Below, piece by piece: positions 45,530 to 54,127 of a stretch of DNA of 64,000 bases. The position numbers were made by a program, and so were the translations under genes. Origin of the DNA: Algicella marina (GTDB taxonomy: Bacteria > Pseudomonadota > Alphaproteobacteria > Rhodobacterales > Rhodobacteraceae); NCBI RefSeq assembly GCF_009931615.1, contig NZ_CP046620.1, forward strand, positions 2,123,501 through 2,187,500, given 5' to 3'. Within the stretch, counting starts at the first letter, position 1; every line of letters starts with the position of its first letter. The notes beneath the pieces were generated by a model. The model saw only the letters and a list, made by a program, of their open reading frames with translations, was not told the DNA's origin and searched no databases.

Positions 45530-46411
45530 TCAGAAGCCGCGTGTCAGCGCCGGATTGCGGCCGCGCAGGCGAGCACGGGCGCGGGGAATGAGGACGGAAT
45601 AGTCACCCTCGTCGCCGGCCCGCATAACTGCGCGTTTCAGTGTCTCCGTCGCAGCCTCGCTGTCACGGCTCAGGGCGGCACCATCCAATGGCTTGGCGGC
45701 CCGCAACTTGAAGCTGTGCTCCGCCTTGTTCAGGACCTCGTAGAACAGGGTGATGTCGCGCAAAGTAGGATGCAGTGCATCGAACAGGTAGAACAGCGCG
45801 GAGTTCCGGGCCGTGATGTGCAGCGGAACGACCGGCAGTTTGTACTTGCGGGCGAGCATTGCCGCCGAAGGCATCCATGGCCGTTCGTAGAGTTTCAGAC
45901 CCCGGCGTTTGGCGAGCCTGCCGGAAGGGAAAAGCACGGCGAGACGCTCTTCCTTGAAGGCATTGGCTGCATAGGTCAGCGTTTCACGGTTGGATCCGTG
46001 GGAGCGCTTGTCCTTGCGCCATTCAACCGGCGCGATGATGTCCTCCAGTTGCGGCATCACCCGGATGGCATCGCGGTTGGCAAAGTAGAACAGGTCCGGG
46101 CGGCGGGCCCGCAGGGCGGACCACAGGATGATGCCGTCGGCGATCCCGGTGGGATGGTTGCAGACCACCATGGCCGGGCCTGTAGCGGGAATGTTTTCCA
46201 GGCCAGAGATATCGACGTTATGCGCGATGAGATCGGCCAGCGCATCCATCATCGCCGCCGCGTCGAGATGCTCGATCTCCTCGGCGATGGCGATGGTGCG
46301 ATCGTAACCGAGCATCAGATGCAACAGGCCACGAACCACCCGGACATGCGGGCCTTTGCGGTAAACCCAAGGAGCGCGCTCCGCGATCAGCGGATCGATT
46401 CTCTGTTTCAT
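45530..46411 (-). CDS. PlsC-type lysophospholipid acyltransferase
   Basis: The 293-residue protein contains the acyltransferase block CNHPTGIADGIILWSAL (variant of the HX4D motif), FPSGRLAKRRGLKLYERPWM (glycerophosphate-binding region) and PVVPLHITARNSALFYLFD. There is no clear membrane anchor. It would acylate a lysophospholipid, glycerol phosphate or ornithine-lipid precursor. The start MKQRIDP has AAGGAG eight bases upstream; an ATG eleven codons earlier lacks such a site. Confidence 0.82.
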   Translation of the reverse strand: MKQRIDPLIAERAPWVYRKGPHVRVVRGLLHLMLGYDRTIAIAEEIEHLDAAAMMDALADLIAHNVDISGLENIPATGPAMVVCNHPTGIADGIILWSALRARRPDLFYFANRDAIRVMPQLEDIIAPVEWRKDKRSHGSNRETLTYAANAFKEERLAVLFPSGRLAKRRGLKLYERPWMPSAAMLARKYKLPVVPLHITARNSALFYLFDALHPTLRDITLFYEVLNKAEHSFKLRAAKPLDGAALSRDSEAATETLKRAVMRAGDEGDYSVLIPRARARLRGRNPALTRGF

Positions 46412-46524
46412 CCCCACTCCTTGCCACGCTGTTGTCTCAGCCATGTGACACCGTCATCTCCCCGGGCCAAAGGCGCCCATTGGTGCAATATAGCACTCCG
46501 TAGAAAATGGCAAAAGGGCGGCGG

Positions 46525-47190
46525 TCAGGCCTTTCCGGGCTCGGCATAAAAAGGCCGGGCGTAGAGGCGGGGAGCATCGTCGGGTGGCAGCGCGGATGCG
46601 AAGGCCGGGCGCAGGGCGCAGCGGTCAAGATAGGCGCGGATATTGGGCAAGCTGCTGATATCGCAGAAATGCTGCGCAGCATAGACAGAGTAACCGATGC
46701 CGGTGTCGACGGCCGAGAAACCCGATGGCAACATCCAGTCCCGTCCTGCGAGCGCCTTTTCGACGACCGCCAGCGCCTTGGCCAGCCGTCGTGCCTCCAG
46801 CTTCATGACCATGGGCGAACGCTGTGCGTCCTCCCAGATGACAATGTGTTGCTGGGTGAGATTGGCGACATGAACGGCAATCGTCTCGGCGTAGTGCAGC
46901 CATTGCAGCCACGCGGCCCGATCCGGACTGCCGGGAGAGCGCCAGAGCGAGCCTTGCCGAGCATAGGTCTCGCACAGGTATTCGGCAATGGCGCCGGATT
47001 CGAACAGCGTCACATCGCCGTCTACGAGGCAAGGAACGCGACCGAGCGGATGAATGGATCGATATTCCGGTGTATAGAGGTCAGGTCCGAACGGGTGGAC
47101 AACGAGGTCGAACGCCAGTTCCAGCTCATGCAGGAGCCAGAGGGAGCGCATCGAGCGAGTCTGGTGGCAATGATGCAGGACCCGGGTCAC
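46525..47190 (-). CDS. Glutathione S-transferase family protein
   Basis: The 221-residue protein has an N-terminal thioredoxin-like domain (VLHHCHQTRSMRSLWLLHEL, HPLGRVPCLVDGD with the cis-Pro, FESGAIAEYLCETYA) and an all-helical C-terminal domain (from about 90). It would conjugate or reduce small molecules with glutathione. The start is a GTG overlapping the stop of the upstream TetR gene (GTGA), so the two genes are coupled and the GST is a probable member of the TetR regulon. Confidence 0.88.
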   Translation of the reverse strand: MTRVLHHCHQTRSMRSLWLLHELELAFDLVVHPFGPDLYTPEYRSIHPLGRVPCLVDGDVTLFESGAIAEYLCETYARQGSLWRSPGSPDRAAWLQWLHYAETIAVHVANLTQQHIVIWEDAQRSPMVMKLEARRLAKALAVVEKALAGRDWMLPSGFSAVDTGIGYSVYAAQHFCDISSLPNIRAYLDRCALRPAFASALPPDDAPRLYARPFYAEPGKA

Positions 47191-47780
47191 GGCGCACCGA
47201 CCATATCCCGCGCCAGCGCGCGATAGATTTCCTCGATCCGCTCGGGCGACAGCCGACCTCCGGCGCGATACCAGGTGTTGACGCCGGTAAGCATGGCGAT
47301 AAGCGCGAGCGTGGTGACACGGGCATCCTTCAGGCGAAAAATTCCCTCTGCCTCGCCGGCGATCAGGATGTCCTGAAGCACGTTTTCGTAGAGACGGCGC
47401 AAACGCTCCACCTTGGCGAAATTCTCGGGGCTGAGACTGCGCAATTCCATATAGGCAATGAACACTTCATCGACACGTGTCAGATGGTAGCTGATGTGAA
47501 ATCCGACGAAAGCATCGAATGCCTGTGAAGGCGGCAGATCGCCGGCACCCTCCCGCTGCCATGCGGCCAGCAGGTCTTCCAGATGTGCGATCATCAGGTC
47601 AGCCAACAGGCTCTGCTTGTCGGGCGTATAGAGATAAAGAGCACCGACCTGCACGCCCACTTCCCGGGCGATTTCACGCATAGAAACGGCCGCAAAGCCT
47701 TTGTCTGCAAAGAGTTTCAGCGCAGCATCACGAATGCCGCGGGCTGTCTCTATGCCGCTAGAACCGGTTTTTCGGGCCAT
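47187..47780 (-). CDS. TetR/AcrR-family transcriptional repressor
   Basis: The 197-residue protein has an N-terminal HTH (about 14-60; AALKLFADKGFAAVSMREIA, EVGVQVGALYLYTPDK) and a helical ligand-binding domain with a TetR_C-like end. The ligand is unknown; related regulators with this operator type often respond to acyl-CoA. A TGAACG-CC-CGTTCA palindrome lies 14 bases before its start and probably mediates self-repression. It is coupled to the downstream GST gene and diverges from the cytochrome genes. Confidence 0.9.
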   Translation of the reverse strand: MARKTGSSGIETARGIRDAALKLFADKGFAAVSMREIAREVGVQVGALYLYTPDKQSLLADLMIAHLEDLLAAWQREGAGDLPPSQAFDAFVGFHISYHLTRVDEVFIAYMELRSLSPENFAKVERLRRLYENVLQDILIAGEAEGIFRLKDARVTTLALIAMLTGVNTWYRAGGRLSPERIEEIYRALARDMVGAP

Positions 47781-47793
47781 GTCGCCTGCTTAA

Positions 47794-47807
47794 TGAACGC
47801 CCGTTCA
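47794..47807. promoter_or_regulatory. TetR operator-like palindrome
   Basis: TGAACG-CC-CGTTCA forms perfect six-base arms. It lies in the 136-base region between the divergent tetR-gst and cytochrome units, near the tetR side, and fits the operator pattern of many TetR/FadR-like repressors. Confidence 0.6.
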
Positions 47808-47919
47808 GAAGGCAACCGGCATGGTCTTCTCACGAAGTTGTGTGCAAGGATACTGACGGGAATCTTGACCTGTTTCCGTACACTTATAGCATTCGGAAGC
47901 ATTCAATCTGGAGGATATG

Positions 47920-48372
47920 ATGCCCGCAAGCCATCTGAAGACAGCCACGCTGGCCACCCTTGCCCTGGCCCTGACCGTTTCCATGCCGCTTGCCGGCGGC
48001 CATTCCCCGGTGGAAAAACGGCAGGAAGCAATGAAAACCATGGGCCGCTCCGCCAAGACCATCGGCGACATGCTGAAGGGCACAACGGTCTTCGATGCCG
48101 CAACGGCCAATCAGACGCTGGCGACCATGCAGAGCGCGGCGTCGGGTTTTGGCGACTATTTCCCCGAAGGCTCCGAAGCTGCCGATTCCGAGGCAGCGCC
48201 CGCGATCTGGTCCGACAAGGCTGGGTTCGAAGCGACGCTGGCCGATTTCCAGAGCGATCTTGCCTCCGCCGTCGCGGCGGCGCCCCAGGATCAGGCCGCG
48301 CTTGGCGCCGTGTTCAAGGAAGTGGGCGCGAATTGCGGTGTCTGCCACAAGGCATACCGCGTGAAGAAGTAA
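47920..48372 (+). CDS. Cytochrome c' / c556-type class II cytochrome
   Basis: The 150-residue exported protein has a signal peptide (LATLALALTVSMPLAGG), a four-helix bundle region (EKRQEAMKTMGRSAKTIGDM; FGDYFPEGSEAADSEAAPAIW) and a single C-terminal haem site CGVCHKAYR. Class II cytochromes bind NO or act in periplasmic electron transfer. Two ATGs are adjacent; the second fits the GGAGG spacing better (five rather than two bases). It is followed after four bases by a dihaem cytochrome gene. Confidence 0.88.
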   Translation: MPASHLKTATLATLALALTVSMPLAGGHSPVEKRQEAMKTMGRSAKTIGDMLKGTTVFDAATANQTLATMQSAASGFGDYFPEGSEAADSEAAPAIWSDKAGFEATLADFQSDLASAVAAAPQDQAALGAVFKEVGANCGVCHKAYRVKK

Positions 48373-48376
48373 AGGT

Positions 48377-49282
48377 TTGAAACGCCTGCTGATCATTCTG
48401 CTGACGCTGGCACTTCTCGGTGCCGGCGTCTTCTGGGTGTTGACCAACCCAGTGGTCATCGCCGACGACGATCTGCCTGTGCACGAACCCGACCTCGCCA
48501 ACGGCAAGATGGTTTTCGACATGGGCGGCTGCACCTCCTGCCACGCTGCGCCGGATGCGACAGGCGAAGACAAGCTGGTGCTGGCTGGTGGTTTGGCGCT
48601 GAACACGCCGTTCGGCAAGTTTCTTGTGCCGAATATTTCCAGTGATCCCGATACCGGCATCGGCGCCTGGACGGACGCTGAATTCGTCACGGCGATGCAA
48701 CAGGGTGTGCGGCCTGACGGTGCGCATTACTATCCGGCCTTCCCCTACACGTCATATACCCGGATGCGGGTGGAGGACGTGCTGGATCTGAAGGCCTATC
48801 TCGCCACCCTGCCCGCCTCCACCACGGTCAGCCAGCCGCATGAACTGGGCTTTCCCTTCAATATCCGGCGCGGTCTGGGACTGTGGAAGATACTCTACCT
48901 GTCTGATGCGCCGGTGATGGAGGTCTCCGACGAAACTGCCATCGTACTTGGCCAGCGGCTGGTCGAAGGGCCGGGTCATTGTGCGGAGTGCCATACCCCA
49001 CGCAACGCAATCGGCGGCGCCGATACCGGCAGATGGCTGGCAGGTGGGCCGAACCCGGACGGGCCGGGAAGGATCCCGAACATCACCCCGCACCCGGAAG
49101 CGCTGGGAGGCTGGAGCGAGGACGATATCGTCTATTACCTGGAATCGGGTTTCACACCGGATTTCGACAGCGCCGGCGGGTCCATGGCCGATGTTGTCGA
49201 AAACACCGGCAAGATTCCGGCCGAATGGCGTGAGGCAATAGCGGCCTATCTCAAATCCGTACCGGAAGTGGCGCCGGAGTAG
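48377..49282 (+). CDS. Dihaem cytochrome c (alcohol dehydrogenase cytochrome-subunit type)
   Basis: The 301-residue protein has an N-terminal hydrophobic anchor or signal (RLLIILLTLALLGAGVFWVL), a first haem domain with CTSCH near residue 52 and a second with CAECH near 202. LVPNISSDPDTGIGAWTDAEF is typical of cytochrome subunits of membrane dehydrogenases. It probably transfers electrons in the periplasm with the class II cytochrome encoded just upstream. The start is TTG, four bases after the previous stop, with AAGG overlapping the end of that gene. Confidence 0.88.
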   Translation: MKRLLIILLTLALLGAGVFWVLTNPVVIADDDLPVHEPDLANGKMVFDMGGCTSCHAAPDATGEDKLVLAGGLALNTPFGKFLVPNISSDPDTGIGAWTDAEFVTAMQQGVRPDGAHYYPAFPYTSYTRMRVEDVLDLKAYLATLPASTTVSQPHELGFPFNIRRGLGLWKILYLSDAPVMEVSDETAIVLGQRLVEGPGHCAECHTPRNAIGGADTGRWLAGGPNPDGPGRIPNITPHPEALGGWSEDDIVYYLESGFTPDFDSAGGSMADVVENTGKIPAEWREAIAAYLKSVPEVAPE

Positions 49283-49292
49283 ACCGTAACCT

Positions 49293-49871
49293 TCACCCTG
49301 CGCGCGCCTCGCAAGTCTCCAAAGATGCGTCGTGCCAGCCAAGGATTGTCTCGGTTTCGCCCACGCGCTTCACTTCGCTGGCAAAGGCCCAGCCATCCAT
49401 GTCTTCATGGGCGGAGAGAACGCTGTCGCCCGGTTCAATGTTGCCAATGACAACCGCATCGGTCTCCGGTGCGGTGCGGAGCGGCACCGACGGCCCGATA
49501 TAGCCGATGCACAGGCTTTCCGTCTCGCTCATCAGCGGCTGCACCATTAATTCGAGGCGACGGGCCAGCATCGGCACGTCCAGTTCGGTGCGGTTCGTGT
49601 TGACGGAGCAACGCAGTTCCGCCTCCCGATCGCGGATACGTGCGATGTGATCCACAAGACTCTCGGAAACCCGGGGCACGTTGTCGGTGCAGTCGCGATT
49701 GTCGAACACGGCCTGACCGAGCGGCGAGCGGAAACAGTATCCGGCCTCGTCGAAGGCCGCGTTGCGGGCGAACCAGAGATCCTCGCAGACCGTGGCCGCC
49801 GCGGCCGGTGCGGAAAGGACCGCGCAAAGGGCCAGGGCGGCGCTACTGCTTGTCGAAACGAACCTTAACAT
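49293..49871 (-). CDS. DUF4453 / YARHG-like exported protein
   Basis: The 192-residue protein starts with a signal peptide (SSAALALCAVLSAPAAAA) followed by CEDLWFARNAAFDEAGYCF, a YARHG-like unit with paired cysteines (CEDLW, DNRDC). An SH3-like C-terminal part has VPLRTAPETDAVVIGNIEPG. The combination resembles DUF4453 proteins of Rhodobacterales; function is unknown, probably cell-envelope binding. Its start lies 29 bases inside the end of phaC, on the same strand. Confidence 0.7.
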   Translation of the reverse strand: MLRFVSTSSSAALALCAVLSAPAAAATVCEDLWFARNAAFDEAGYCFRSPLGQAVFDNRDCTDNVPRVSESLVDHIARIRDREAELRCSVNTNRTELDVPMLARRLELMVQPLMSETESLCIGYIGPSVPLRTAPETDAVVIGNIEPGDSVLSAHEDMDGWAFASEVKRVGETETILGWHDASLETCEARAG

Positions 49872-51651
49872 ATGCGCCAGGTGCCTCTTCCAGCGTGCCG
49901 AGTTTCGCACCCGGCGTTCTTGCATTTACCATGCGGCCGGAGCGTTCGCTCAGCCATTCGTCCCAATCCGTCCACCAACTGCCCGGAGTCTCCTCTGCTG
50001 TTTCCATCCAATCCTGCAACGACACCGGCGAAAGATCCGGGGCTGTCCAGAACTGGTACTTGCCAGCCGCAGGCGGGTTAACTACCCCGGCGATATGGCC
50101 GGAGCCGGAAAGAACGAAGCGCACCTTCGCCTTTTCCATCTGACGTGCGCCCGCATAGACGCTGGCGGCGGGAGCGATATGATCTTCCCGCGTTGCCACA
50201 TGATATACAGGCCCTTTAATATCCGCCAAGGTAATGGGCGTATCCAGCACGCTCAAATCTCCGTGTGCAAATGTGTTTTCGTCGTAGAAATTCTCCAGAT
50301 AGAAATGATGCACCTTGGCAGGCATGGCGGTGCTGTCGGCGTTCCAGTAAAGCAAATCGAAGGGGAACGGGTCCTTTCCGAGCATGTAATTGTTGACGAC
50401 GTAGGACCAGATGAGATCGTTTGAGCGCAGCATGTTGAAGGCCGAAGCCATCTTCTGCGCCGGCAGGTAGCCCTTTTCCATCTCCTCATCCACGGCTTTG
50501 ATCGTGTGATCGTCCACGAAAACCTGCAACTCACCGGCGTCCGCAAAATCCAGTTGCGCGGTGAAGAAGGTGGTGGAGGCGACACGCGTATCCTTCCGCT
50601 TGCTCAGATAGGCCATCAGCGTGCCGACCAACGTGCCGCCGATACAATAGCCGGCGAGGTGCAGCTTGCTGACGCCAGTCTCCTCCAGCACCTTGTCCAT
50701 CGCTGCGATAGTTCCCTTTGTCAGGTAGCTGTCCCAAGTCTCATTCTTCTGTTTCTCGGTCGGATTGACCCAGGAAACCATGAAGACCGTGTAGCCCTGT
50801 GCCACCAGCCATTTGACCATGCTCTTCTTGTCGTTGAGGTCGAGCACGTAGAACTTGTTGATCCATGGCGGCACGATCAGGAGGGGGATGCTGTGAACCT
50901 TGTCGGTCGCGGGCGCATACTGGATCAGTTGCAGAATGTCATTCTGCCATATGACCTTGCCGGGCGTCACAGCCATGTCGCGACCGACTTCGAATGCATC
51001 CATGTCCGTCTGGCGGATCAGGAGCTGACCTTTGCCCCGCTCCAGGTCTTCCAGCATCATGTGCAGGCCGCGCACGAGATTCTCGCCCTTCTGCTCGAGC
51101 GTCGCCTCCATCACCTCCGGATTTAGCGCGAAGAAATTGGCGGGGTTCATCGCCTCGACGAAGTTGCGGGTATAGAACTCGGCCTTCTTCCGATCCCTCG
51201 GGTGCATCTCGCCCACGGTGTGAACGGTGTGATTGATCCAGCCGGACGTGAGTAGATAGGACTGCTTGAGGTAATCGAAGAGGGCGTTTTCCGACCATTC
51301 CTTGTGGGCGAAACGCTTGCCGGCCGCAGCCATGTGGGGCAATTCCGGCATCGTCGCGTCTGGCGCGCCGAGCCAGCGCAGCGTGGCGGCCTGCCAGAGC
51401 TTGCCTTGAGCTTCCCAGTAACGCAGCGTTTCAGCTGCCATGTCCTGCGGATGATCGAGCATCGTGCGTGTCAGTTCGACCCAGGCGGGCATGGTGTTGA
51501 GCGGATCCAGGTTGGTCGGCGCACCCTGCTCGTTCTGCGCTTCGAGAAATCGCGTCCAGATCTTCTGGCTCGTGTCGTAGACTTCCGCCATGTTGGCGAC
51601 GAATGCGGCGTTCTGCTCGATGAGCGTCTGCTCTTCTTCATTCTTGGCCAT
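49843..51651 (-). CDS. phaC: Class I polyhydroxyalkanoate synthase
   Basis: The 602-residue enzyme polymerises (R)-3-hydroxyacyl-CoA into PHA at the granule surface. The lipase-like box is HLAGYCIGG with catalytic Cys336; Asp490 in VATREDHIAP and His519 in SGSGHIAGVVNPP complete the triad. The N-terminal PhaC domain (WVELTRTMLDHPQD onwards) is intact. The chosen start (MAKNEEE) follows a GGGGGAA ribosome site. No phaZ, phasin (phaP) or phaR gene is next to it, which differs from the common alphaproteobacterial phaZ-phaC-phaP-phaR order. Confidence 0.95.
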   Translation of the reverse strand: MAKNEEEQTLIEQNAAFVANMAEVYDTSQKIWTRFLEAQNEQGAPTNLDPLNTMPAWVELTRTMLDHPQDMAAETLRYWEAQGKLWQAATLRWLGAPDATMPELPHMAAAGKRFAHKEWSENALFDYLKQSYLLTSGWINHTVHTVGEMHPRDRKKAEFYTRNFVEAMNPANFFALNPEVMEATLEQKGENLVRGLHMMLEDLERGKGQLLIRQTDMDAFEVGRDMAVTPGKVIWQNDILQLIQYAPATDKVHSIPLLIVPPWINKFYVLDLNDKKSMVKWLVAQGYTVFMVSWVNPTEKQKNETWDSYLTKGTIAAMDKVLEETGVSKLHLAGYCIGGTLVGTLMAYLSKRKDTRVASTTFFTAQLDFADAGELQVFVDDHTIKAVDEEMEKGYLPAQKMASAFNMLRSNDLIWSYVVNNYMLGKDPFPFDLLYWNADSTAMPAKVHHFYLENFYDENTFAHGDLSVLDTPITLADIKGPVYHVATREDHIAPAASVYAGARQMEKAKVRFVLSGSGHIAGVVNPPAAGKYQFWTAPDLSPVSLQDWMETAEETPGSWWTDWDEWLSERSGRMVNARTPGAKLGTLEEAPGAYVKVRFDKQ

Positions 51652-51766
51652 CGCGTTCCCCCTTCGACACGGCCGGACCTGCATCTTGTTGCGGCACGGC
51701 TCTCTCCTTAAGGTATGACCAAGGGCCGTTCCGATCCAAGCCAAAAGGACATGTTTTTTGGGAATC

Positions 51767-52057
51767 ATGCACTTGCTCAGCCCGCTGGTCGTGGCCACCA
51801 TGCTTGCGGCCTGCAGCGCGCCGCCCGATGGCGCAGCGCGGGCCTACCTCGACGGGCGTGGCGAGGGCACCGGCTATCCTACGCTTTTGAAGGGCGGTGA
51901 CCTGAATGCCAGCCTGGCCGGAAGCCCGGACGTGTTCGAGGCAAGCGACATGGCAGGCCGCCTTGCGGCGTTGCAGGCACGGGCCGCGGGCCTTAACGGT
52001 GCTGTTCTGACCGAGAGCGAGCGCCGCGCCCTGCTGCGCGCAACCGAGGGGAATTAG
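51767..52057 (+). CDS. Small lipoprotein of unknown function
   Basis: The 96-residue protein starts MHLLSPLVVATMLAACSAPP, a lipoprotein signal with lipobox LAAC. The rest is short and Ala/Gly-rich, with a predicted helix (MAGRLAALQARAAGLNGA). I recognise no family. It diverges from phaC with 115 bases between starts. The ribosome site is weak (GGGA), so expression or start is less certain; an upstream TTG in frame exists. Confidence 0.55.
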   Translation: MHLLSPLVVATMLAACSAPPDGAARAYLDGRGEGTGYPTLLKGGDLNASLAGSPDVFEASDMAGRLAALQARAAGLNGAVLTESERRALLRATEGN

Positions 52058-52096
52058 CGGCCGCGCGTCGGGCGCGAAGGTCCGGCGCCGGACGTT

Positions 52097-52327
52097 TCAG
52101 CCTTCGAAACTGTCAACGCAGTTCTGCAGGGTTTCGGCCCCTGCGTCCGTACCGCCGTCGGCCGGCACGACCTTTCCGGTGCGCTCGGAAAACGCATAGT
52201 TACCCGGCGGGCTGATACGCACTGTGCAACTGGAGAACGCATCTGCCTGCGGGGACGAACAGGATGCGGAGGCCAGAACAAGGGTCAGCATCGCGGGCGG
52301 CAGAAAGTTAACCTTCAGAAAAGCCAT
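52097..52327 (-). CDS. Small exported protein of unknown function
   Basis: The 76-residue product has a hydrophobic leader (FLPPAMLTLVLASASC) that may be a lipoprotein signal, although Ser at -3 makes the lipobox imperfect. The mature part has two further cysteines (SSCTVRI, LQNCVDSFEG) and the phrase PPGNYAFSERTGKVVP. No family is recognised. AAAGGA lies nine bases before the ATG. It converges on the lipoprotein gene. Confidence 0.5.
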   Translation of the reverse strand: MAFLKVNFLPPAMLTLVLASASCSSPQADAFSSCTVRISPPGNYAFSERTGKVVPADGGTDAGAETLQNCVDSFEG

Positions 52328-52494
52328 GCGTTTCAATCCTTTCCATGTGGGAGTTGAGATGCCAACGCTAGGCCCGCCGGGGCGGTATCGTCAACCGCCC
52401 GGCCGGACAGGATTCGCAGGAGACAAGAAAATATGGGGTGGAGCCGGACAGGGGGCAGTCGTATAAAGCGCGAAACCAATATGGACCCGAACCC

Positions 52495-53724
52495 ATGCAA
52501 GAAGAATTCTACCGCATCAAGCGCCTGCCCCCTTACGTCTTCGCCGAGGTGAACAGACTGAAGGCGGAGTACCGTGCGGCGGGTGTCGATATCATCGACT
52601 TTGGCATGGGCAACCCGGACATGGATACGCCGAGCCATATCGTCGACAAGCTGTGCGAAACGGTGCGCAAGCCGCGCACGCATCGCTACTCCTCCTCCAA
52701 GGGTATTCCCGGCCTTCGCAAGGCGCAGGCTGGATATTACGCCCGCCGCTTCGGCGTGAAGCTCGACCCTGAAACGGAGGTCATCGCCACCCTCGGCTCC
52801 AAGGAAGGGCTGGCGAACCTCGCGATGGCAATTACTGCGCCCGGCGACGTGATGCTGGTGCCGAACCCCAGCTATCCTATCCATCCCTACGGTTTCATGA
52901 TTGCCGGTGGCACGCTGCGGCACATCCAGACGCTGGAAGATGGCGTCTTCAACCCGGAAGCCTACATGCGGGCGTTGGACCGCGCGGTGCTGCATTCGGT
53001 GCCGAAACCGGTGGCGCTGGTCGTCAGCTTCCCATCCAACCCCACGGCGCAACTCGCCGACCTCGATTTCTATGCGGAGCTCGTGCGCTTCGCCAAGAAA
53101 CACGAGATATGGGTTCTCTCCGATCTTGCGTATTCCGAGATTTACTTTGACGGCAACCCGCCGCCCTCCGTCCTTCAGATACAGGGTGCGAAGGATGTGG
53201 CCGTGGAATTCACCTCGCTGTCCAAAACCTACGCCATGCCCGGCTGGCGCATGGGCTTTGCCGTGGGCAACGAACGCCTGATCGGAGCCTTGACACGGAT
53301 CAAGAGCTACCTCGACTATGGCGCTTTCACGCCGGTGCAGGTGGCCGCCGCTGCGGCGCTGAACGGGCCGGACGATTGCATCGAAGAGATCCGCGGAATC
53401 TACAAGTCCCGCCGTGACGTGCTGGTGGAGAGTTTTCGCCGCGCCGGCTGGGACGTGCCGCCGCCGCCGGCCACGATGTTCGCATGGGCGCCCCTGCCGG
53501 AGAAATTCGCGCCGCTGGGTTCGATGGAATTTTCCAAGATCCTGCTGAAGGAAGCGGAGGTCGCCGTCTCGCCTGGTGTCGGGTTCGGTGAGTACGGGGA
53601 AGGCTATGTGCGCCTCGGGCTGGTAGAGAATGAGCAGCGGGTGCGGCAGGCAGCACGCAACATCAAGCGCGTCATCGACAACGCAGACGAGATCCTTGCC
53701 CGCTACAGCCAGCTTTCGGCATGA
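52495..53724 (+). CDS. AlaC-like PLP aminotransferase
   Basis: The 409-residue class I/II aminotransferase has VDIIDFGMGNPDMDTP, FPSNPTAQLADL, WVLSDLAYSEIYFDG and the PLP lysine in SLSKTYAMPGWRMGFA (Lys244). It belongs to the AlaC/alanine (glutamate-pyruvate) aminotransferase group often mis-annotated as LL-diaminopimelate aminotransferase. It lies 1.4 kb upstream of hom on the same strand, a frequent neighbourhood for this group. The start (MQEEFYRIKRLPPY) matches the family; 19 codons more upstream are open but unlikely. Confidence 0.9.
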   Translation: MQEEFYRIKRLPPYVFAEVNRLKAEYRAAGVDIIDFGMGNPDMDTPSHIVDKLCETVRKPRTHRYSSSKGIPGLRKAQAGYYARRFGVKLDPETEVIATLGSKEGLANLAMAITAPGDVMLVPNPSYPIHPYGFMIAGGTLRHIQTLEDGVFNPEAYMRALDRAVLHSVPKPVALVVSFPSNPTAQLADLDFYAELVRFAKKHEIWVLSDLAYSEIYFDGNPPPSVLQIQGAKDVAVEFTSLSKTYAMPGWRMGFAVGNERLIGALTRIKSYLDYGAFTPVQVAAAAALNGPDDCIEEIRGIYKSRRDVLVESFRRAGWDVPPPPATMFAWAPLPEKFAPLGSMEFSKILLKEAEVAVSPGVGFGEYGEGYVRLGLVENEQRVRQAARNIKRVIDNADEILARYSQLSA

Positions 53725-54041
53725 GCGCGGAGGACGACGCGCACCAGAAGGCGGAAACGTTCTGGACCGTGGCCGAACTGGAGAAGCAGGGCGTGACGGC
53801 GGGCGAACCGGTCGATCTCGACCTCGATTTCCGCCCTGGCGAGAGCGCGGACGCGCAGACCGCGATCCGGGCGCTGAAGATGTTCGGCTACAGTGCCGAA
53901 ACCGCCTCCGACGGGGGCCTGTCGATCACCGTGCCCGAAGTGCCCTTCACGGCGGAGGATATCTGGCTGCACGAGGAGCGCTGCACCACCATCGTGCGCG
54001 AGCGTGGGTTCCTACCCGACGGCTGGGGCTTTTCGGCCTGA
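53721..54041 (+). CDS. RraB-like (regulator of RNase E activity B) domain protein
   Basis: The 106-residue acidic protein reads as a single RraB/DUF1260-like domain: ETFWTVAELEKQGVTAGEPV, FRPGESADAQTAIRALKMFG, a beta strand LSITVPEVPFTAEDI and the C-terminal GFLPDGWGFSA, typical of RraB ends. E. coli RraB inhibits RNase E; a role for this protein is inferred from the fold only. Its ATG overlaps the stop of the aminotransferase gene by four bases. Confidence 0.75.
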   Translation: MSAEDDAHQKAETFWTVAELEKQGVTAGEPVDLDLDFRPGESADAQTAIRALKMFGYSAETASDGGLSITVPEVPFTAEDIWLHEERCTTIVRERGFLPDGWGFSA

Positions 54042-54046
54042 GCCCA

Positions 54047-54074
54047 TTTGCGCAACTTTTTCGTTGCATATAAC
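54047..54074 (+). promoter_or_regulatory. Candidate promoter of the SRPBCC-arsR operon
   Basis: TTTGCG (54047-54052), a 16-base spacer and TATAAC (54069-54074) lie just after the RraB-like gene. The first GCAAC-N6-GTTGC palindrome fills the spacer and the second lies downstream of the likely start of transcription. Confidence 0.45.
54052..54067. promoter_or_regulatory. ArsR operator-like palindrome 1
   Basis: GCAAC-TTTTTC-GTTGC, with five-base perfect arms, sits between the candidate -35 and -10 boxes and is preceded by TTTGC as in copy 2. Confidence 0.55.
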
Positions 54075-54094
54075 TCCCGGCGGCGTATCTTTGC

Positions 54095-54110
54095 GCAACC
54101 ATTTGGTTGC
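54095..54110. promoter_or_regulatory. ArsR operator-like palindrome 2
   Basis: GCAACCA-TT-TGGTTGC has perfect seven-base arms, 43 bases from copy 1 (close to four helical turns), upstream of the AAGGAG ribosome site of the SRPBCC gene. Confidence 0.6.
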
Positions 54111-54127
54111 AACAAGGAGCCGCCGCC

